Source: an uncultured Bacillota bacterium (GTDB lineage: Bacteria; Bacillota; Clostridia; Peptostreptococcales; Anaerovoracaceae). From it: a DNA stretch of 64,000 nucleotides. The notes beneath the pieces were generated by a model. The model saw only the letters and a program-made list of their open reading frames with translations, was not told where the DNA came from and did not search any database. Location of the stretch: NCBI GenBank assembly GCA_927441425.1, contig CAKMKG010000023.1, positions 89,457-153,456 of the forward strand, read 5' to 3'. Shown here in pieces: positions 27,628 to 36,137 of this stretch. Each line of letters starts with the position of its first letter. Position 1 is the first letter of the stretch. Made by a program: the position numbers and the translations under genes.

Positions 27628-28770
27628 ATGAATTTTGATTTGAATGAAGACCATATCATGATGCGTAAAATGGTGCGTGATTTTGCGGAGCAGGAATGTG
27701 CGCCGGGAGCAGAAGATCGGGACGAGAAGGAAGAATTCCCGATGGAATTATGGAAAAAATGCGGAGAACTCGGTCTCACCGGAATAACCTTTCCCGAAGA
27801 ATATTGTGGTGTAGGAGCAGATTATCTATCTTATGCCATTACCGTTGAGGAGCTGTCTCGTGTAGATGCATCCTTAGGAGTTACGATTTCTGCTCATTCC
27901 AGTTTGTGTGCCAATCCGATCTATCTGTTCGGTACGGAGGAACAAAAGCAGAAATATCTGGTTCCATTGGTCACCGGTGAAAAAATGGGAGCCTTCGGAC
28001 TGACCGAGGCAATGGCAGGTTCTGATGCATCAGGAACACGCACAACCGCCGTCCGAGAAGGAAACGAATTTATCATAAACGGATCGAAGATTTTCATCAC
28101 CAATGGCTACTATGCAGATACCTATGTGATCACAGCACAAATGGATAAGAGCAAAGGAAACCGAGGGATCGCCGCTTTCATCCTCGAAAAGGGAATGCCG
28201 GGTTTCACCTTTGGTAAAAAAGAAAAAAAGATGGGAATTCGATCTTCGGCAACCTATGAGCTGGTTTTTGAAAATGTCCGTATTCCGGCAGAAAACCTGC
28301 TTGGGGAAGAAGGACAAGGATTCAAGATCGCCATGGTCACCCTTGATTACGGAAGAATCGGCATTGCATCGCAAGCGCTGGGAATTGCACAGGGGGCTTA
28401 TGAGCAGGCACTCAAATATTCAAAAGAGAGATCTCAATTCGGCAAAACACTATCAGAGTTAGAGGTGATCCAATTTAAGCTGGCCGACATGGCACTGCAG
28501 ATCGAGGCTGCTCGCCTTCTGGTTTATCAAGCTTGTCATATGGCCACTGAACACAGGCCTGTTTCAAAATACTCCGCTATGGCAAAGGTACATGCCTCAG
28601 AGACGGCAAACATGGTAGCCACACAGGCGGTTCAAATACTGGGAGGATACGGCTATACCCGTGATTACCCGGTAGAGAGAATGATGCGGGATGCCAAAAT
28701 AACGGAAATTTATGAAGGAACCAGCGAAATCCAGCGGATCGTGATCGCTGCGAATATTCTTAAGGATTGA
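27628..28770 (+). CDS. Acyl-CoA dehydrogenase (butyryl-CoA dehydrogenase type)
   Basis: A 380-residue FAD enzyme of the short-chain acyl-CoA dehydrogenase family. Signatures are [17 protein letters not shown] near residue 120 and the C-terminal block [35 protein letters not shown], where the Glu of YEGTSEIQ is the usual catalytic base. It is followed directly by etfB and etfA, as in butyryl-CoA dehydrogenase-Etf units that reduce crotonyl-CoA. In this island it is therefore the likely crotonyl-CoA reductase, while the separate enzyme at 32970 oxidises glutaryl-CoA. Confidence 0.88.
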   Translation: MNFDLNEDHIMMRKMVRDFAEQECAPGAEDRDEKEEFPMELWKKCGELGLTGITFPEEYCGVGADYLSYAITVEELSRVDASLGVTISAHSSLCANPIYLFGTEEQKQKYLVPLVTGEKMGAFGLTEAMAGSDASGTRTTAVREGNEFIINGSKIFITNGYYADTYVITAQMDKSKGNRGIAAFILEKGMPGFTFGKKEKKMGIRSSATYELVFENVRIPAENLLGEEGQGFKIAMVTLDYGRIGIASQALGIAQGAYEQALKYSKERSQFGKTLSELEVIQFKLADMALQIEAARLLVYQACHMATEHRPVSKYSAMAKVHASETANMVATQAVQILGGYGYTRDYPVERMMRDAKITEIYEGTSEIQRIVIAANILKD

Positions 28771-28799
28771 TCGATTGAAGGAAGCAAGGAGGGATTAAT

Positions 28800-29573
28800 A
28801 TGGATATTGTCGTTTGCCTCAAACAAACATTTGATACGGAAGCAAAGATCGTTTTAAACAGCAATGGAAAAATCGACGGCACTGGAGTCAATTTGATCAT
28901 GAACCCATATGACGAGTTTGCCGTTGAAGAAGCATTGAAGCTCAAAGAAAAATTCGGTGGACAGGTAACTCTGGTCAGCATGGGAGGAGAACGCGTCACG
29001 GAGTCTCTAAGGACGGCTCTGGCCATGGGGTGTGACGAGGCAGTTCTGATTCAAGATCCTGATCTGGAAAGCCCCGACGAATGGGTTACCGCCGAGGTGC
29101 TGGCGAAAGCTGTTTCCAAGATACCCTATGACATCATATTAGCAGGACGGATTGCAGTAGACGATGGTTCCGGACAGGTTGCGATCCGTTTGGCAGATGC
29201 GCTGAAGATTCCGTCTGTCAACTGCATCATCAAGCTTGAGGTTGAGGATGGCAAAGCGGCTGCGACCCGAGAAATAGATGGAGGGACGGAACTGATTGAG
29301 GTAAGATTGCCTGCGGTTCTGACTGCACAGAAAGGTCTGAATATACCACGTTATCCCAGCATGATGGGGATCATGAAGGCCAAGAAAAAAGAAATAAAGG
29401 GAATGACACTCGCTGATCTGGGCATAGGTGCTGCGGATCTGCCACGAAAAATGAGCATTACGAAATTCAGTTTGCCGAGTCCCCGTAAAGGTGGCATTAA
29501 GATTTCCGGCGAAGCGGCCGATGCCGCAAAGGAACTTGCGCGTATTTTACGGGAAGAAGCAAAGGTTATATAG
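28800..29573 (+). CDS. etfB: Electron transfer flavoprotein beta subunit
   Basis: A 257-residue EtfB that, with EtfA, carries electrons to or from acyl-CoA dehydrogenases. It starts MDIVVCLKQTFD at 28800 after AGGAGGG; MNPYDEFAVEEALKLKE and the AGRIAVDDGSGQVAIRLADAL nucleotide-site block are typical. It ends with TAG at 29571-29573, and the frame then runs without any other stop for five codons into the start of etfA; amber read-through would give an EtfB-EtfA fusion. Confidence 0.93.
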   Translation: MDIVVCLKQTFDTEAKIVLNSNGKIDGTGVNLIMNPYDEFAVEEALKLKEKFGGQVTLVSMGGERVTESLRTALAMGCDEAVLIQDPDLESPDEWVTAEVLAKAVSKIPYDIILAGRIAVDDGSGQVAIRLADALKIPSVNCIIKLEVEDGKAAATREIDGGTELIEVRLPAVLTAQKGLNIPRYPSMMGIMKAKKKEIKGMTLADLGIGAADLPRKMSITKFSLPSPRKGGIKISGEAADAAKELARILREEAKVI

Positions 29574-29588
29574 AGAGGGGGAATTCAT

Positions 29589-30572
29589 ATGGCAAAAGGA
29601 ATCTGGATCGTGATCGAACAAAACAAAGCCGAGATCCGCAACGTTTCTCTTGAACTTCTCAGTCAGGGACGAATGCTGGCGGATAAGACAGGCGATCCGT
29701 TGGTTGCGGTGATCCTTGGCAGTACTGTTTCTAAACTTGCAGGGATCGTAACCCCTTACGGCGCAGATAAGGTAATACTCGTGGATGACGAGAACTTAGC
29801 TGATTATACGACAGGTGCTTACACATCTGTATTGAACAAACTGATCCGAAAAGAAGAACCGCAGGCTGTACTCCTTGGCAATACAGCTGTCGGAAAAGAC
29901 CTTGCTCCTCGTCTGGCCCAACGTCTTGGCGTTGGCATGGCCTCGGACTGTACTGGTATGGAATTTGATGAGGAGAGCTTCCTAACCTTCAGAAGGCCAA
30001 TTTACGGCGGAAAAGCCTTTGCGCAGGTCATTGCAAATGCAAGACCGGTACTTGCTACCATCCGTCCGAACACCTTCCCCATCGCATTGCCGGATACTGC
30101 CCGTCAGGCTGAAGTGATCAATGAAACGGCGGAGATCGATTCTGAAGATCTCAGAGCGATCGTTAAGGAAATTGTACTTGCTGCCTCTCAACGTCCGGAA
30201 CTCATCGAAGCCAATGTGATTATTTCGGGCGGACGCGGTATGAAAGGCTCTGAAAATTACTGCATTCTGGAATCATGTGCTGATGTGATCGGGGCAGCTG
30301 TGGGAGCTTCTCGTGCAGCGGTAGATGCAGGGTGGATCGAGCAGAAGTTTCAGGTAGGGCAAACCGGTAAAACAGTTTCTCCAACCTTATATATTGCATG
30401 CGGGATTTCGGGAGCCATTCAGCATCTTGCAGGAATGGGAACCTCCAAAGTCATCGTCGCAATCAATAAAGATCCTGAGGCCAATATTTTTAATCTGGCT
30501 GATTACGGGATCGTAGGAGATCTCTTTGAAATTGTTCCGCTTCTGACGGAAGAATTCAAGAAGCTCGGCTAA
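29589..30572 (+). CDS. etfA: Electron transfer flavoprotein alpha subunit
   Basis: A 327-residue EtfA. The FAD domain in the C-terminal half is clear: SGGRGMKGSENY, VGASRAAVDAGWI, QVGQTGKTVSPTLYIACGISGAIQHLAGM and INKDPEANIFNLADYGIVGD. The start ATG at 29589 has AGAGGGGG upstream. Pairs with EtfB, 15 bases upstream and in the same reading frame. There is no N-terminal ferredoxin domain, so membership of the electron-bifurcating Etf class cannot be judged by domain content alone. Confidence 0.93.
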   Translation: MAKGIWIVIEQNKAEIRNVSLELLSQGRMLADKTGDPLVAVILGSTVSKLAGIVTPYGADKVILVDDENLADYTTGAYTSVLNKLIRKEEPQAVLLGNTAVGKDLAPRLAQRLGVGMASDCTGMEFDEESFLTFRRPIYGGKAFAQVIANARPVLATIRPNTFPIALPDTARQAEVINETAEIDSEDLRAIVKEIVLAASQRPELIEANVIISGGRGMKGSENYCILESCADVIGAAVGASRAAVDAGWIEQKFQVGQTGKTVSPTLYIACGISGAIQHLAGMGTSKVIVAINKDPEANIFNLADYGIVGDLFEIVPLLTEEFKKLG

Positions 30573-30603
30573 TATGACTCTCATTATACTCTACATACCA
30601 CCA

Positions 30604-30639
30604 GCTGCAACGCGGGGCTGACGCGCTTCGCGTTGCAGC
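30604..30639 (+). repeat. Strong intra-operon hairpin without T tract
   Basis: GCTGCAACGCG (30604-30614) and CGCGTTGCAGC (30629-30639) form a perfect 11-bp GC-rich stem with a 14-base loop. No T run follows. Lying in the 92-base gap between etfA and the next gene, it may stabilise or process the upstream mRNA and so set different expression levels. Confidence 0.7.
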
Positions 30640-30664
30640 ATATCCCAAGAAAGGAGGAGCTGTT

Positions 30665-31414
30665 ATGGAAGACCATGGACAGAATATGGAAAAATTAAAC
30701 GGAAAAGAGCTAGCTGAGCTTGCCGTTGACATGCTGCACAGGACAATCGTGCACCATGTGTTCTGGTTCAAAGAAGTGGAACATCAGATGGGTTTCGAAA
30801 AAGCACTCGAAATAATGGGATCCGCATATGAGAAGAGTAGAGGGATTCAGTTAAACCGCCTGGGCAAGCTCTTTGGATTTCAGATGGTTGACGGAATTCC
30901 TGAACCACTCCTCAACATGTCAACGGAAAAGCTTGAAGCGTTTATTGAATTGCTGGGCGTAAACTGGTTGGCAGGGGACGGTATCTGGTTTCAATCGGTA
31001 GAGTCTGAATACGGTATGCTCGATGCGAAGAGATGCAATGATTCCTGCTGGGCTTGGTTTTCTCCTTTTGAGGCTTGGTCCATCAAACGGCTTTTGAACC
31101 TTCCTGAGCAGTCGGGAATCGACGGGCTGAAAAAAGCGCTGCAGCTGCGTATGTATGCCAAGATCAATGTGCAGTCCATGGACGACGAAAGTCCGGACAG
31201 CATTCTGCTCCGGATGAATCAATGCAGGGTGCAGGCAGCCAGAAAAAACAAGGGAATGGAAGATTATCCCTGCAAGTCTGCCGGTCTGGTAGAATACAAC
31301 AATTTTGCGCGGGCCATCGATTCCAGAATCAAAACCGAGTGCATCGGATGTCCACCGGATGATCATCCGGAAGAGTGGTTTTGTGCATGGCGATTCAGGA
31401 TAGAAAAGGAGTGA
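30665..31414 (+). CDS. DUF6125/L-2-amino-thiazoline-carboxylate-hydrolase-like protein
   Basis: A 249-residue soluble protein that I place, from memory, in the DUF6125 / ATC-hydrolase-like group. Visible features are an acidic helical N terminus, LLGVNWLAGDGIWFQSVE in the middle, and a Cys-bearing C-terminal block with CRVQAARKNKGMEDYPC and ECIGCPPDDHPEEWFCAWRF. Such proteins often sit beside anaerobic acyl-CoA genes, but their role is unknown; the conserved Cys pattern could bind a metal or a CoA-related group. ATG 30665 follows AAAGGAGGAG. It is co-directional with the Etf and pump genes. Confidence 0.55.
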   Translation: MEDHGQNMEKLNGKELAELAVDMLHRTIVHHVFWFKEVEHQMGFEKALEIMGSAYEKSRGIQLNRLGKLFGFQMVDGIPEPLLNMSTEKLEAFIELLGVNWLAGDGIWFQSVESEYGMLDAKRCNDSCWAWFSPFEAWSIKRLLNLPEQSGIDGLKKALQLRMYAKINVQSMDDESPDSILLRMNQCRVQAARKNKGMEDYPCKSAGLVEYNNFARAIDSRIKTECIGCPPDDHPEEWFCAWRFRIEKE

Positions 31415-31421
31415 GGAAACA

Positions 31422-31520
31422 ATGATCGAATTAACACCATTCAATATTATCCTGATGGCAGGAATATTCGCAGTTGTTGCAATTACCTTTGTTATTTGCA
31501 TCAGAAGAGAACTCAGCTGA
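31422..31520 (+). CDS. 32-residue single-span membrane peptide
   Basis: Short ORF starting ATG at 31422 after AAGGAGTGAGG, 7 bases past the DUF6125-like gene. The product begins MIELTPFNIILMAGIFAVV and ends in CIRRELS: one hydrophobic helix with a short basic tail, so N-out/C-in is expected. It belongs to the same transcript as the Na+ pump. Small membrane subunits (delta/gamma, OadG or GcdD) support such pumps; this may be one, but it is shorter than any I know. Confidence 0.6.
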   Translation: MIELTPFNIILMAGIFAVVAITFVICIRRELS

Positions 31521-31555
31521 GGCTTTCATTGAACAATGAGAAAGGATAGAGGTTT

Positions 31556-31696
31556 ATGAAAGAGATTTTAATAGCAATGGAGATGTATTATATCGCATTT
31601 GTGATTGCTTTCCTGATTGCTTGCTTAATTAAGGGAATGCAGGCTGTATTAAAGCGCATCTCTCCTAAAAAAGAAATAACAGAAGAAGGGAAATGA
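31556..31696 (+). CDS. Small membrane protein, OadG/GcdD-like subunit
   Basis: A 46-residue ORF (MKEILIAMEMYYIAFVIAFL then IACLIKGMQAVLKRISPKKE): one transmembrane helix followed by a basic, charged cytoplasmic tail. This is the architecture of the delta/gamma subunits of Na+-pumping decarboxylases, although those are usually longer. It starts at ATG 31556 after AAAGGATAGAGG and lies 9 bases before the GcdB-type gene. The function is inferred from layout and position only. Confidence 0.6.
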   Translation: MKEILIAMEMYYIAFVIAFLIACLIKGMQAVLKRISPKKEITEEGK

Positions 31697-31705
31697 GGTT
31701 GCAGC

Positions 31706-32908
31706 ATGAATTTATCCTTTTTATTTCAAGGTTTTGGAACGCTATTTTATCAAGAGCCTGCTATTGCCGTTGCAAGAGTAGTATTGATTTTTTTAGGCAT
31801 ACTCCTTGTGTATTTGGGGAAACGAGGGACATTGGAACCATTAATCATGATTCCGATGGGCTTTGGAATGGCGGCAGTGAATGCCGGTGTTTTGTTTTTT
31901 TCGGCTACGAAAACCGGAACTCTATTTCTTGATCCCCTTGTTTCAGATACCGACGGATTGATGCAAATCCTTCAGATTGATTTTCTACAGCCAATTTATA
32001 CGTTTGCATTCAGCAATAGCCTAATTGCGTGTATCGTATTTATGGGTGTGGGCGTTCTGGCGGATGTAGGGAATGTTTTACGGTATCCCTTTACCAGTAT
32101 GCTGATCGCTTTGTTTGCCGAGCTGGGTACCATCGCAACATTTCCGATTGCAACGGCTATGGGATTAACGTACGGAGAAGCCGCCGCCATATCTATCGTT
32201 GGAACAGCCGACGGCCCAATGGTGCTATTCAGTTCGTTGATGCTGGCGCCGGAGCTTTTTGTTCCGATTACCGTCATTGCATATTTGTATTTAAGCTTGA
32301 CCTATGCAGGATATCCATTCCTTGTACGCCTTATGATTCCAAAGGAAATGAGGGGCCTCGCTGTAAAGACTTCGAGGAAAAACGATGTCACTTCCGGGCA
32401 GAAAATTGCTTTTGATATCATCGGCTGCGTCGTGCTAAGTCTGTTGCTGCCGGTGGCTGCGCCATTGTTTTTAAGTTTCTTTCTGGGGAATGCCATCAAA
32501 GAATCCGGTATCGTCAAGTACTCTCAAATGATTGAGGATGTTTTTCTTTACGCCGCCACATTTTTTTTGGGACTGATGCTTGGTGTATTATGCGAAGCGA
32601 GCACCATAATGAATCCTAAAGTCTTAATTCTGCTTTTACTCGGAATCCTTGCACTTGCACTCTCCGGAATCGGCGGAATTATAGGCGGTTATGTTGTCTA
32701 CCTGATCAATGGTAAGAAATTCAACCCGACAATTGGGATAGCCGGTGTGTCTTGTATTCCATCTACTGCAAAAATAGCCCAGCATGAGGTTGCCGCCATA
32801 AACAAACGTGCGGTTATCCTTCAATTCGCAATGGGAGCAAGTATCTGTGGCGTGATTACGTCCGCGATTATTACAGGTATTTATGTATCAATGATTCCGT
32901 TACTTTAG
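31706..32908 (+). CDS. gcdB: Na+-transporting carboxybiotin decarboxylase beta subunit (GcdB/OadB family)
   Basis: A 400-residue membrane protein with about ten transmembrane segments. It decarboxylates carboxybiotin and uses the energy to export Na+. The family core is visible as SIVGTADGPMVLFSS, containing the conserved Asp of the ADGP loop, and NAIKESGIVKYSQ near residue 265. The final part, SCIPSTAKIAQHEVAAINKRAVILQFAMGA, also matches OadB, MmdB and GcdB. The adjacent GcdA-type carboxyltransferase points to glutaconyl-CoA as substrate. The gene ends in TAG, with TAA three codons further on. Confidence 0.92.
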   Translation: MNLSFLFQGFGTLFYQEPAIAVARVVLIFLGILLVYLGKRGTLEPLIMIPMGFGMAAVNAGVLFFSATKTGTLFLDPLVSDTDGLMQILQIDFLQPIYTFAFSNSLIACIVFMGVGVLADVGNVLRYPFTSMLIALFAELGTIATFPIATAMGLTYGEAAAISIVGTADGPMVLFSSLMLAPELFVPITVIAYLYLSLTYAGYPFLVRLMIPKEMRGLAVKTSRKNDVTSGQKIAFDIIGCVVLSLLLPVAAPLFLSFFLGNAIKESGIVKYSQMIEDVFLYAATFFLGLMLGVLCEASTIMNPKVLILLLLGILALALSGIGGIIGGYVVYLINGKKFNPTIGIAGVSCIPSTAKIAQHEVAAINKRAVILQFAMGASICGVITSAIITGIYVSMIPLL

Positions 32909-32919
32909 GAAGTATAAGT

Positions 32920-32937
32920 TGTACGGATAACCGTACA
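32920..32937. promoter_or_regulatory. Palindrome matching the upstream UAS half-sites
   Basis: TGTACGG-ATAA-CCGTACA is a perfect dyad with the same halves and spacer length as TGTATGG-AAAC-CCATACA at 27170. It lies 33 bases before the glutaryl-CoA-dehydrogenase-like gene. No sigma-54 promoter is visible between it and that gene. Confidence 0.65.
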
Positions 32938-32969
32938 GTATTAAATTATTGTTTAACAGGAGGTTTGAG

Positions 32970-34127
32970 ATGGATTTTGGATTGACAGAAGAACAAAAAA
33001 TGGTTCAAGATATGGCCCGTAATTTTGCTGATAATGAGATTGCGCCTTATGTGGAAGAAGATGAAGAGAATCATTACTATCGTAGAGAGATACTGACGAA
33101 AATGGGAGAGCTGGGACTTTTAGGGTGGAGCATACCGGAGGAGTACGGCGGAAACGGCATGGGCTGGATGGAAGCGGTAACGGCTTTATATGAAATATCC
33201 AAGGTGCATACAGCATGGAGATTAAGCATCAGCGGAAACTGCTGGGGACCTGCCATGACGATCAACGAATGGGGAACAGAAGAGCAGAAGCAAAAATATA
33301 TCCCTGACTTAGTAAGCGGAAAAGCAGTTGGAAGCTTTGCCATGACCGAGGCCAACTCGGGATCTGACGTAGGAAGCATGAAGATGTTTGCGGCAGACAA
33401 AGGAGATCACTGGCTAATGAACGGTTCAAAGATGTGGATATCCGGCGGACATAGCAGTGACACCGGACTGGTCTATGCAGTGACCACAGAAGGGGGCGGT
33501 CCGAGAGGCTTGTCCTGCTTTATCATAGACTATAATAACACACCGGGCATTTCAAGAATTCCTATCACCAAGAAAGTGGGTATGTGGACGGCGCCCACGT
33601 CGGAAATCGTATTTGAGAATGCGGTGGTTCCGAAGGAAAATATTCTGGGCGAGGTCAATAAGGGCTTCCAGATCTGCATGTGGATGCTGAACAACACGAG
33701 AATGGGCTGTGCAACTGGAGCGGCAGCGCTGTCGGCAGCATGTCTGGAAGGCGCGGTGAACTACGCCAATGAGCGTACCCAGTTCGGACAGCAGATCGGA
33801 AAGTTCCAGATGATCCAGCAGCAGATTGCAGAGATGAAGCTGGAGGATGAAGCAGCTAAATATCTGGTATTCAGGGCGGCATGGCTGAAGGAAAACAAGT
33901 TGCCGAGCCAGCAGGCCACCTCCATGGCGAAGCTGGCAAGCTGCAACGCCGCGGTGCATGCTGCGAACATGGCAATGAAAATCTACGGATCCTACGGCTA
34001 TTCGACGGAATATCCATGCGGAAGATGGCTGCGGGATGCAAAGCAGTTTGAAACACTGGAAGGAACCTCCAATATCCATATGGGAATTGTTGCAGGGATC
34101 GAGCTGGGCTATCAGCCTAACAGGTAG
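32970..34127 (+). CDS. Glutaryl-CoA dehydrogenase-like (non-decarboxylating) acyl-CoA dehydrogenase
   Basis: A 385-residue acyl-CoA dehydrogenase distinct from the enzyme at 27628. Its C-terminal stretch IYGSYGYSTEYPCGRWLRD, then LEGTSNIHMGIVAGIELGYQPNR, resembles the non-decarboxylating glutaryl-CoA dehydrogenase of Desulfococcus, which makes glutaconyl-CoA and leaves decarboxylation to a membrane pump. FAMTEANSGSDVGSMKM is the flavin-site block. Start ATG 32970 lies 5 bases after AGGAGGTTT. The neighbouring GcdA and GcdB supply exactly the decarboxylase needed. Substrate assignment is by resemblance and context. Confidence 0.8.
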   Translation: MDFGLTEEQKMVQDMARNFADNEIAPYVEEDEENHYYRREILTKMGELGLLGWSIPEEYGGNGMGWMEAVTALYEISKVHTAWRLSISGNCWGPAMTINEWGTEEQKQKYIPDLVSGKAVGSFAMTEANSGSDVGSMKMFAADKGDHWLMNGSKMWISGGHSSDTGLVYAVTTEGGGPRGLSCFIIDYNNTPGISRIPITKKVGMWTAPTSEIVFENAVVPKENILGEVNKGFQICMWMLNNTRMGCATGAAALSAACLEGAVNYANERTQFGQQIGKFQMIQQQIAEMKLEDEAAKYLVFRAAWLKENKLPSQQATSMAKLASCNAAVHAANMAMKIYGSYGYSTEYPCGRWLRDAKQFETLEGTSNIHMGIVAGIELGYQPNR

Positions 34128-34187
34128 ATTTAGAATGGCTGTCAGCGAACAGACAATCAATGCAGTCTCGCATGAAAGGAGAATAAA

Positions 34188-35930
34188 ATGATAGATTACG
34201 GATATCCTTTACATCCCTATTTTACAGAAATGCCGGGCATTGGCAATGACTTGGCACGTACGCTTAAAAAAAATATAGAAGAATTACAGGAGCAGGAAGC
34301 GGTCATAACCCAGGAAGTTGAGCGGGTAAAAAACAATGGCAAGGCTACTGAGGCGATGAATGAAAAAGGAGAATGGACAGCATGGCAGCGTCTGGAATAT
34401 CTCGTAGATCCGGGTACATGGTGTCCTCTGCATACAATCTATGATCCGTTGGAAAATGAAGAAGGCAATACGGGAGTCATTGACGGGCTTGGAAAAATCA
34501 ACGGTAAATGGGCAATCATTATTGCTTCAAATAATAAGGTTATGGCCGGAGCATGGCTTTCGGGACAGGCGGATAACGTTCTGCGTGTTACCGATATTGC
34601 AAAGAGACTCCATCTGCCTTTGGTTTGGGTGCTGAATTGCAGCGGTGCCAAGCTGATGGAGCAGGAGCGGCTATATCCGAACCGCAGAGGAAGCGGCACA
34701 CCGTTCTTCCGGCATGCTGAGCTGCAGAAGCTGGGCGTTCCGATCATAGTAGGAATTTATGGAACCAATCCCGCCGGCGGTGGGTATCATTCCATTAGCC
34801 CCACAGTTTTAATCGGGCATAAAAAGTGCAATATGGCGGTGGGAGGCGCGGGGATCGTCAGTGGTATGGCTCCGAAAGGTTATATCGATGACGAGGTTGC
34901 CGAGGCCCTGATCGAGGCAACCAAGAAATTTAAAGCAACCCCTCCCGGCCGTGTTGAGATCCATCACAACGGAACAGGCTTTATCAGGGACGTCTGTGAT
35001 ACGGAAGAGGAAGTCCTTGATGATATCAAACGCTATATGGATACGTTACCTGCATATGATCCGCTGTTTTTCAGAGTAGCAGAACCTGCGGAACCCAAAT
35101 ATCCCGCGGAGGACCTCTATAGCTTGATCCCATTGAATCCCAAACGGGTTTATTCCATGCACGAGGTACTGGCCCGGCTGTTCGACAACAGTGAGCACAT
35201 GGAGTTCAGACCGGATTATGGACCTGAAATGTATTGTGGATTAGCTAAAATTGACGGTTTCTTATGCGGATTTATCGCCAACAATCAGGGAGGCCTGGGA
35301 ACCGGTTATCCTAAATATGCGGAATATGAAGGAATCGGCGGTAAGCTTTACCGCGAAGGACTAATTAAAATGAACGAGTTCGTGACTTTGTGCGGCCGTG
35401 ATCGGATTCCTCTAATCTGGGTGCAGGATACAACTGGGATCGATGTGGGTGATACGGCGGAGCAAGCGGAGATGCTGGGCCTTGGTATGGCACTAATCTA
35501 TTCCATTGAACAATCGGATAATCCTATGATGACCATTGTTCTACGAAAGGGAACCGCGGCAGCACATTATGTGTTAGGCGGCCCGCAGGCAAATAACAAT
35601 AATGCCTTTACACTAGGTACCGCTGCCACTGAAATTTATGTCATGCATGGAGAAACTGCAGCTGCGGCATCCTACGCGCGCCGATTGGTAAAAGATCAGG
35701 AAGAAGGAAAGCCTTTAGATGCTACCATAGCAAAGATGAACGACATCATTCAGCAGTACAATGATAAATCCAGACCGGCTTATTGCGCTGAAAAAGGCTT
35801 TGTTGATGAGATCGTTACACTTCCGAATCTGAGAAATTACTGTAAGGCATTCGTTGGATCCTATTATCAGAATCCAACAACGATTTGCGCGACCCATCAA
35901 ATGCTGACTCCGAGAGTGATTAAAGGGTAA
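34188..35930 (+). CDS. gcdA: Glutaconyl-CoA decarboxylase carboxyltransferase (alpha) subunit
   Basis: A 580-residue soluble carboxyltransferase that moves CO2 from glutaconyl-CoA to biotin. It follows Acidaminococcus GcdA closely: VLNCSGAKLMEQERLYPNRRG near residue 147, IYGTNPAGGGYHSISPTV, MAVGGAGIVSGMAPKG, LYSLIPLNPKR, and FVTLCGRDRIPLIWVQDTTGIDVG in the C-terminal half. The two crotonase-like halves of the family are both present. Last gene of the sigma-54 transcript, followed by a terminator at 35968. Confidence 0.93.
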   Translation: MIDYGYPLHPYFTEMPGIGNDLARTLKKNIEELQEQEAVITQEVERVKNNGKATEAMNEKGEWTAWQRLEYLVDPGTWCPLHTIYDPLENEEGNTGVIDGLGKINGKWAIIIASNNKVMAGAWLSGQADNVLRVTDIAKRLHLPLVWVLNCSGAKLMEQERLYPNRRGSGTPFFRHAELQKLGVPIIVGIYGTNPAGGGYHSISPTVLIGHKKCNMAVGGAGIVSGMAPKGYIDDEVAEALIEATKKFKATPPGRVEIHHNGTGFIRDVCDTEEEVLDDIKRYMDTLPAYDPLFFRVAEPAEPKYPAEDLYSLIPLNPKRVYSMHEVLARLFDNSEHMEFRPDYGPEMYCGLAKIDGFLCGFIANNQGGLGTGYPKYAEYEGIGGKLYREGLIKMNEFVTLCGRDRIPLIWVQDTTGIDVGDTAEQAEMLGLGMALIYSIEQSDNPMMTIVLRKGTAAAHYVLGGPQANNNNAFTLGTAATEIYVMHGETAAAASYARRLVKDQEEGKPLDATIAKMNDIIQQYNDKSRPAYCAEKGFVDEIVTLPNLRNYCKAFVGSYYQNPTTICATHQMLTPRVIKG

Positions 35931-35967
35931 GAAGACATAGATTTACATCAGATGCATGTAAGATGAA

Positions 35968-36012
35968 CAGAGGGGTTGGCTAAATGCTCTTGGTCAGTCC
36001 CTTTGTATTTTC
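35968..36012 (+). terminator. Terminator after gcdA
   Basis: CAGAGGGGTTGGCTAA (35968-35983) pairs with TTGGTCAGTCCCTTTG (35990-36005) over 16 positions, several as G-U, with a 6-base loop and TATTTT after it. It separates the Na+ pump operon from the activator gene. Confidence 0.7.
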
Positions 36013-36137
36013 CATCGTCTTGACGAAAGGATGCCTTCCTTTTATACTATGTATAACAAGACATAGGGAAGCCATATCAGATGCATAAGTTCGCCAACAA
36101 TTCGTTTCATTGGGCGAGCTGGTAAAGGGAGAAAAAA

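Noticed and set aside
33014..33032. Sigma-54-like element TGGCCCG...TTTTGC after the second palindrome
   Set aside because: The spacing between GG and GC is 11 instead of 10 and it lies inside the coding region.
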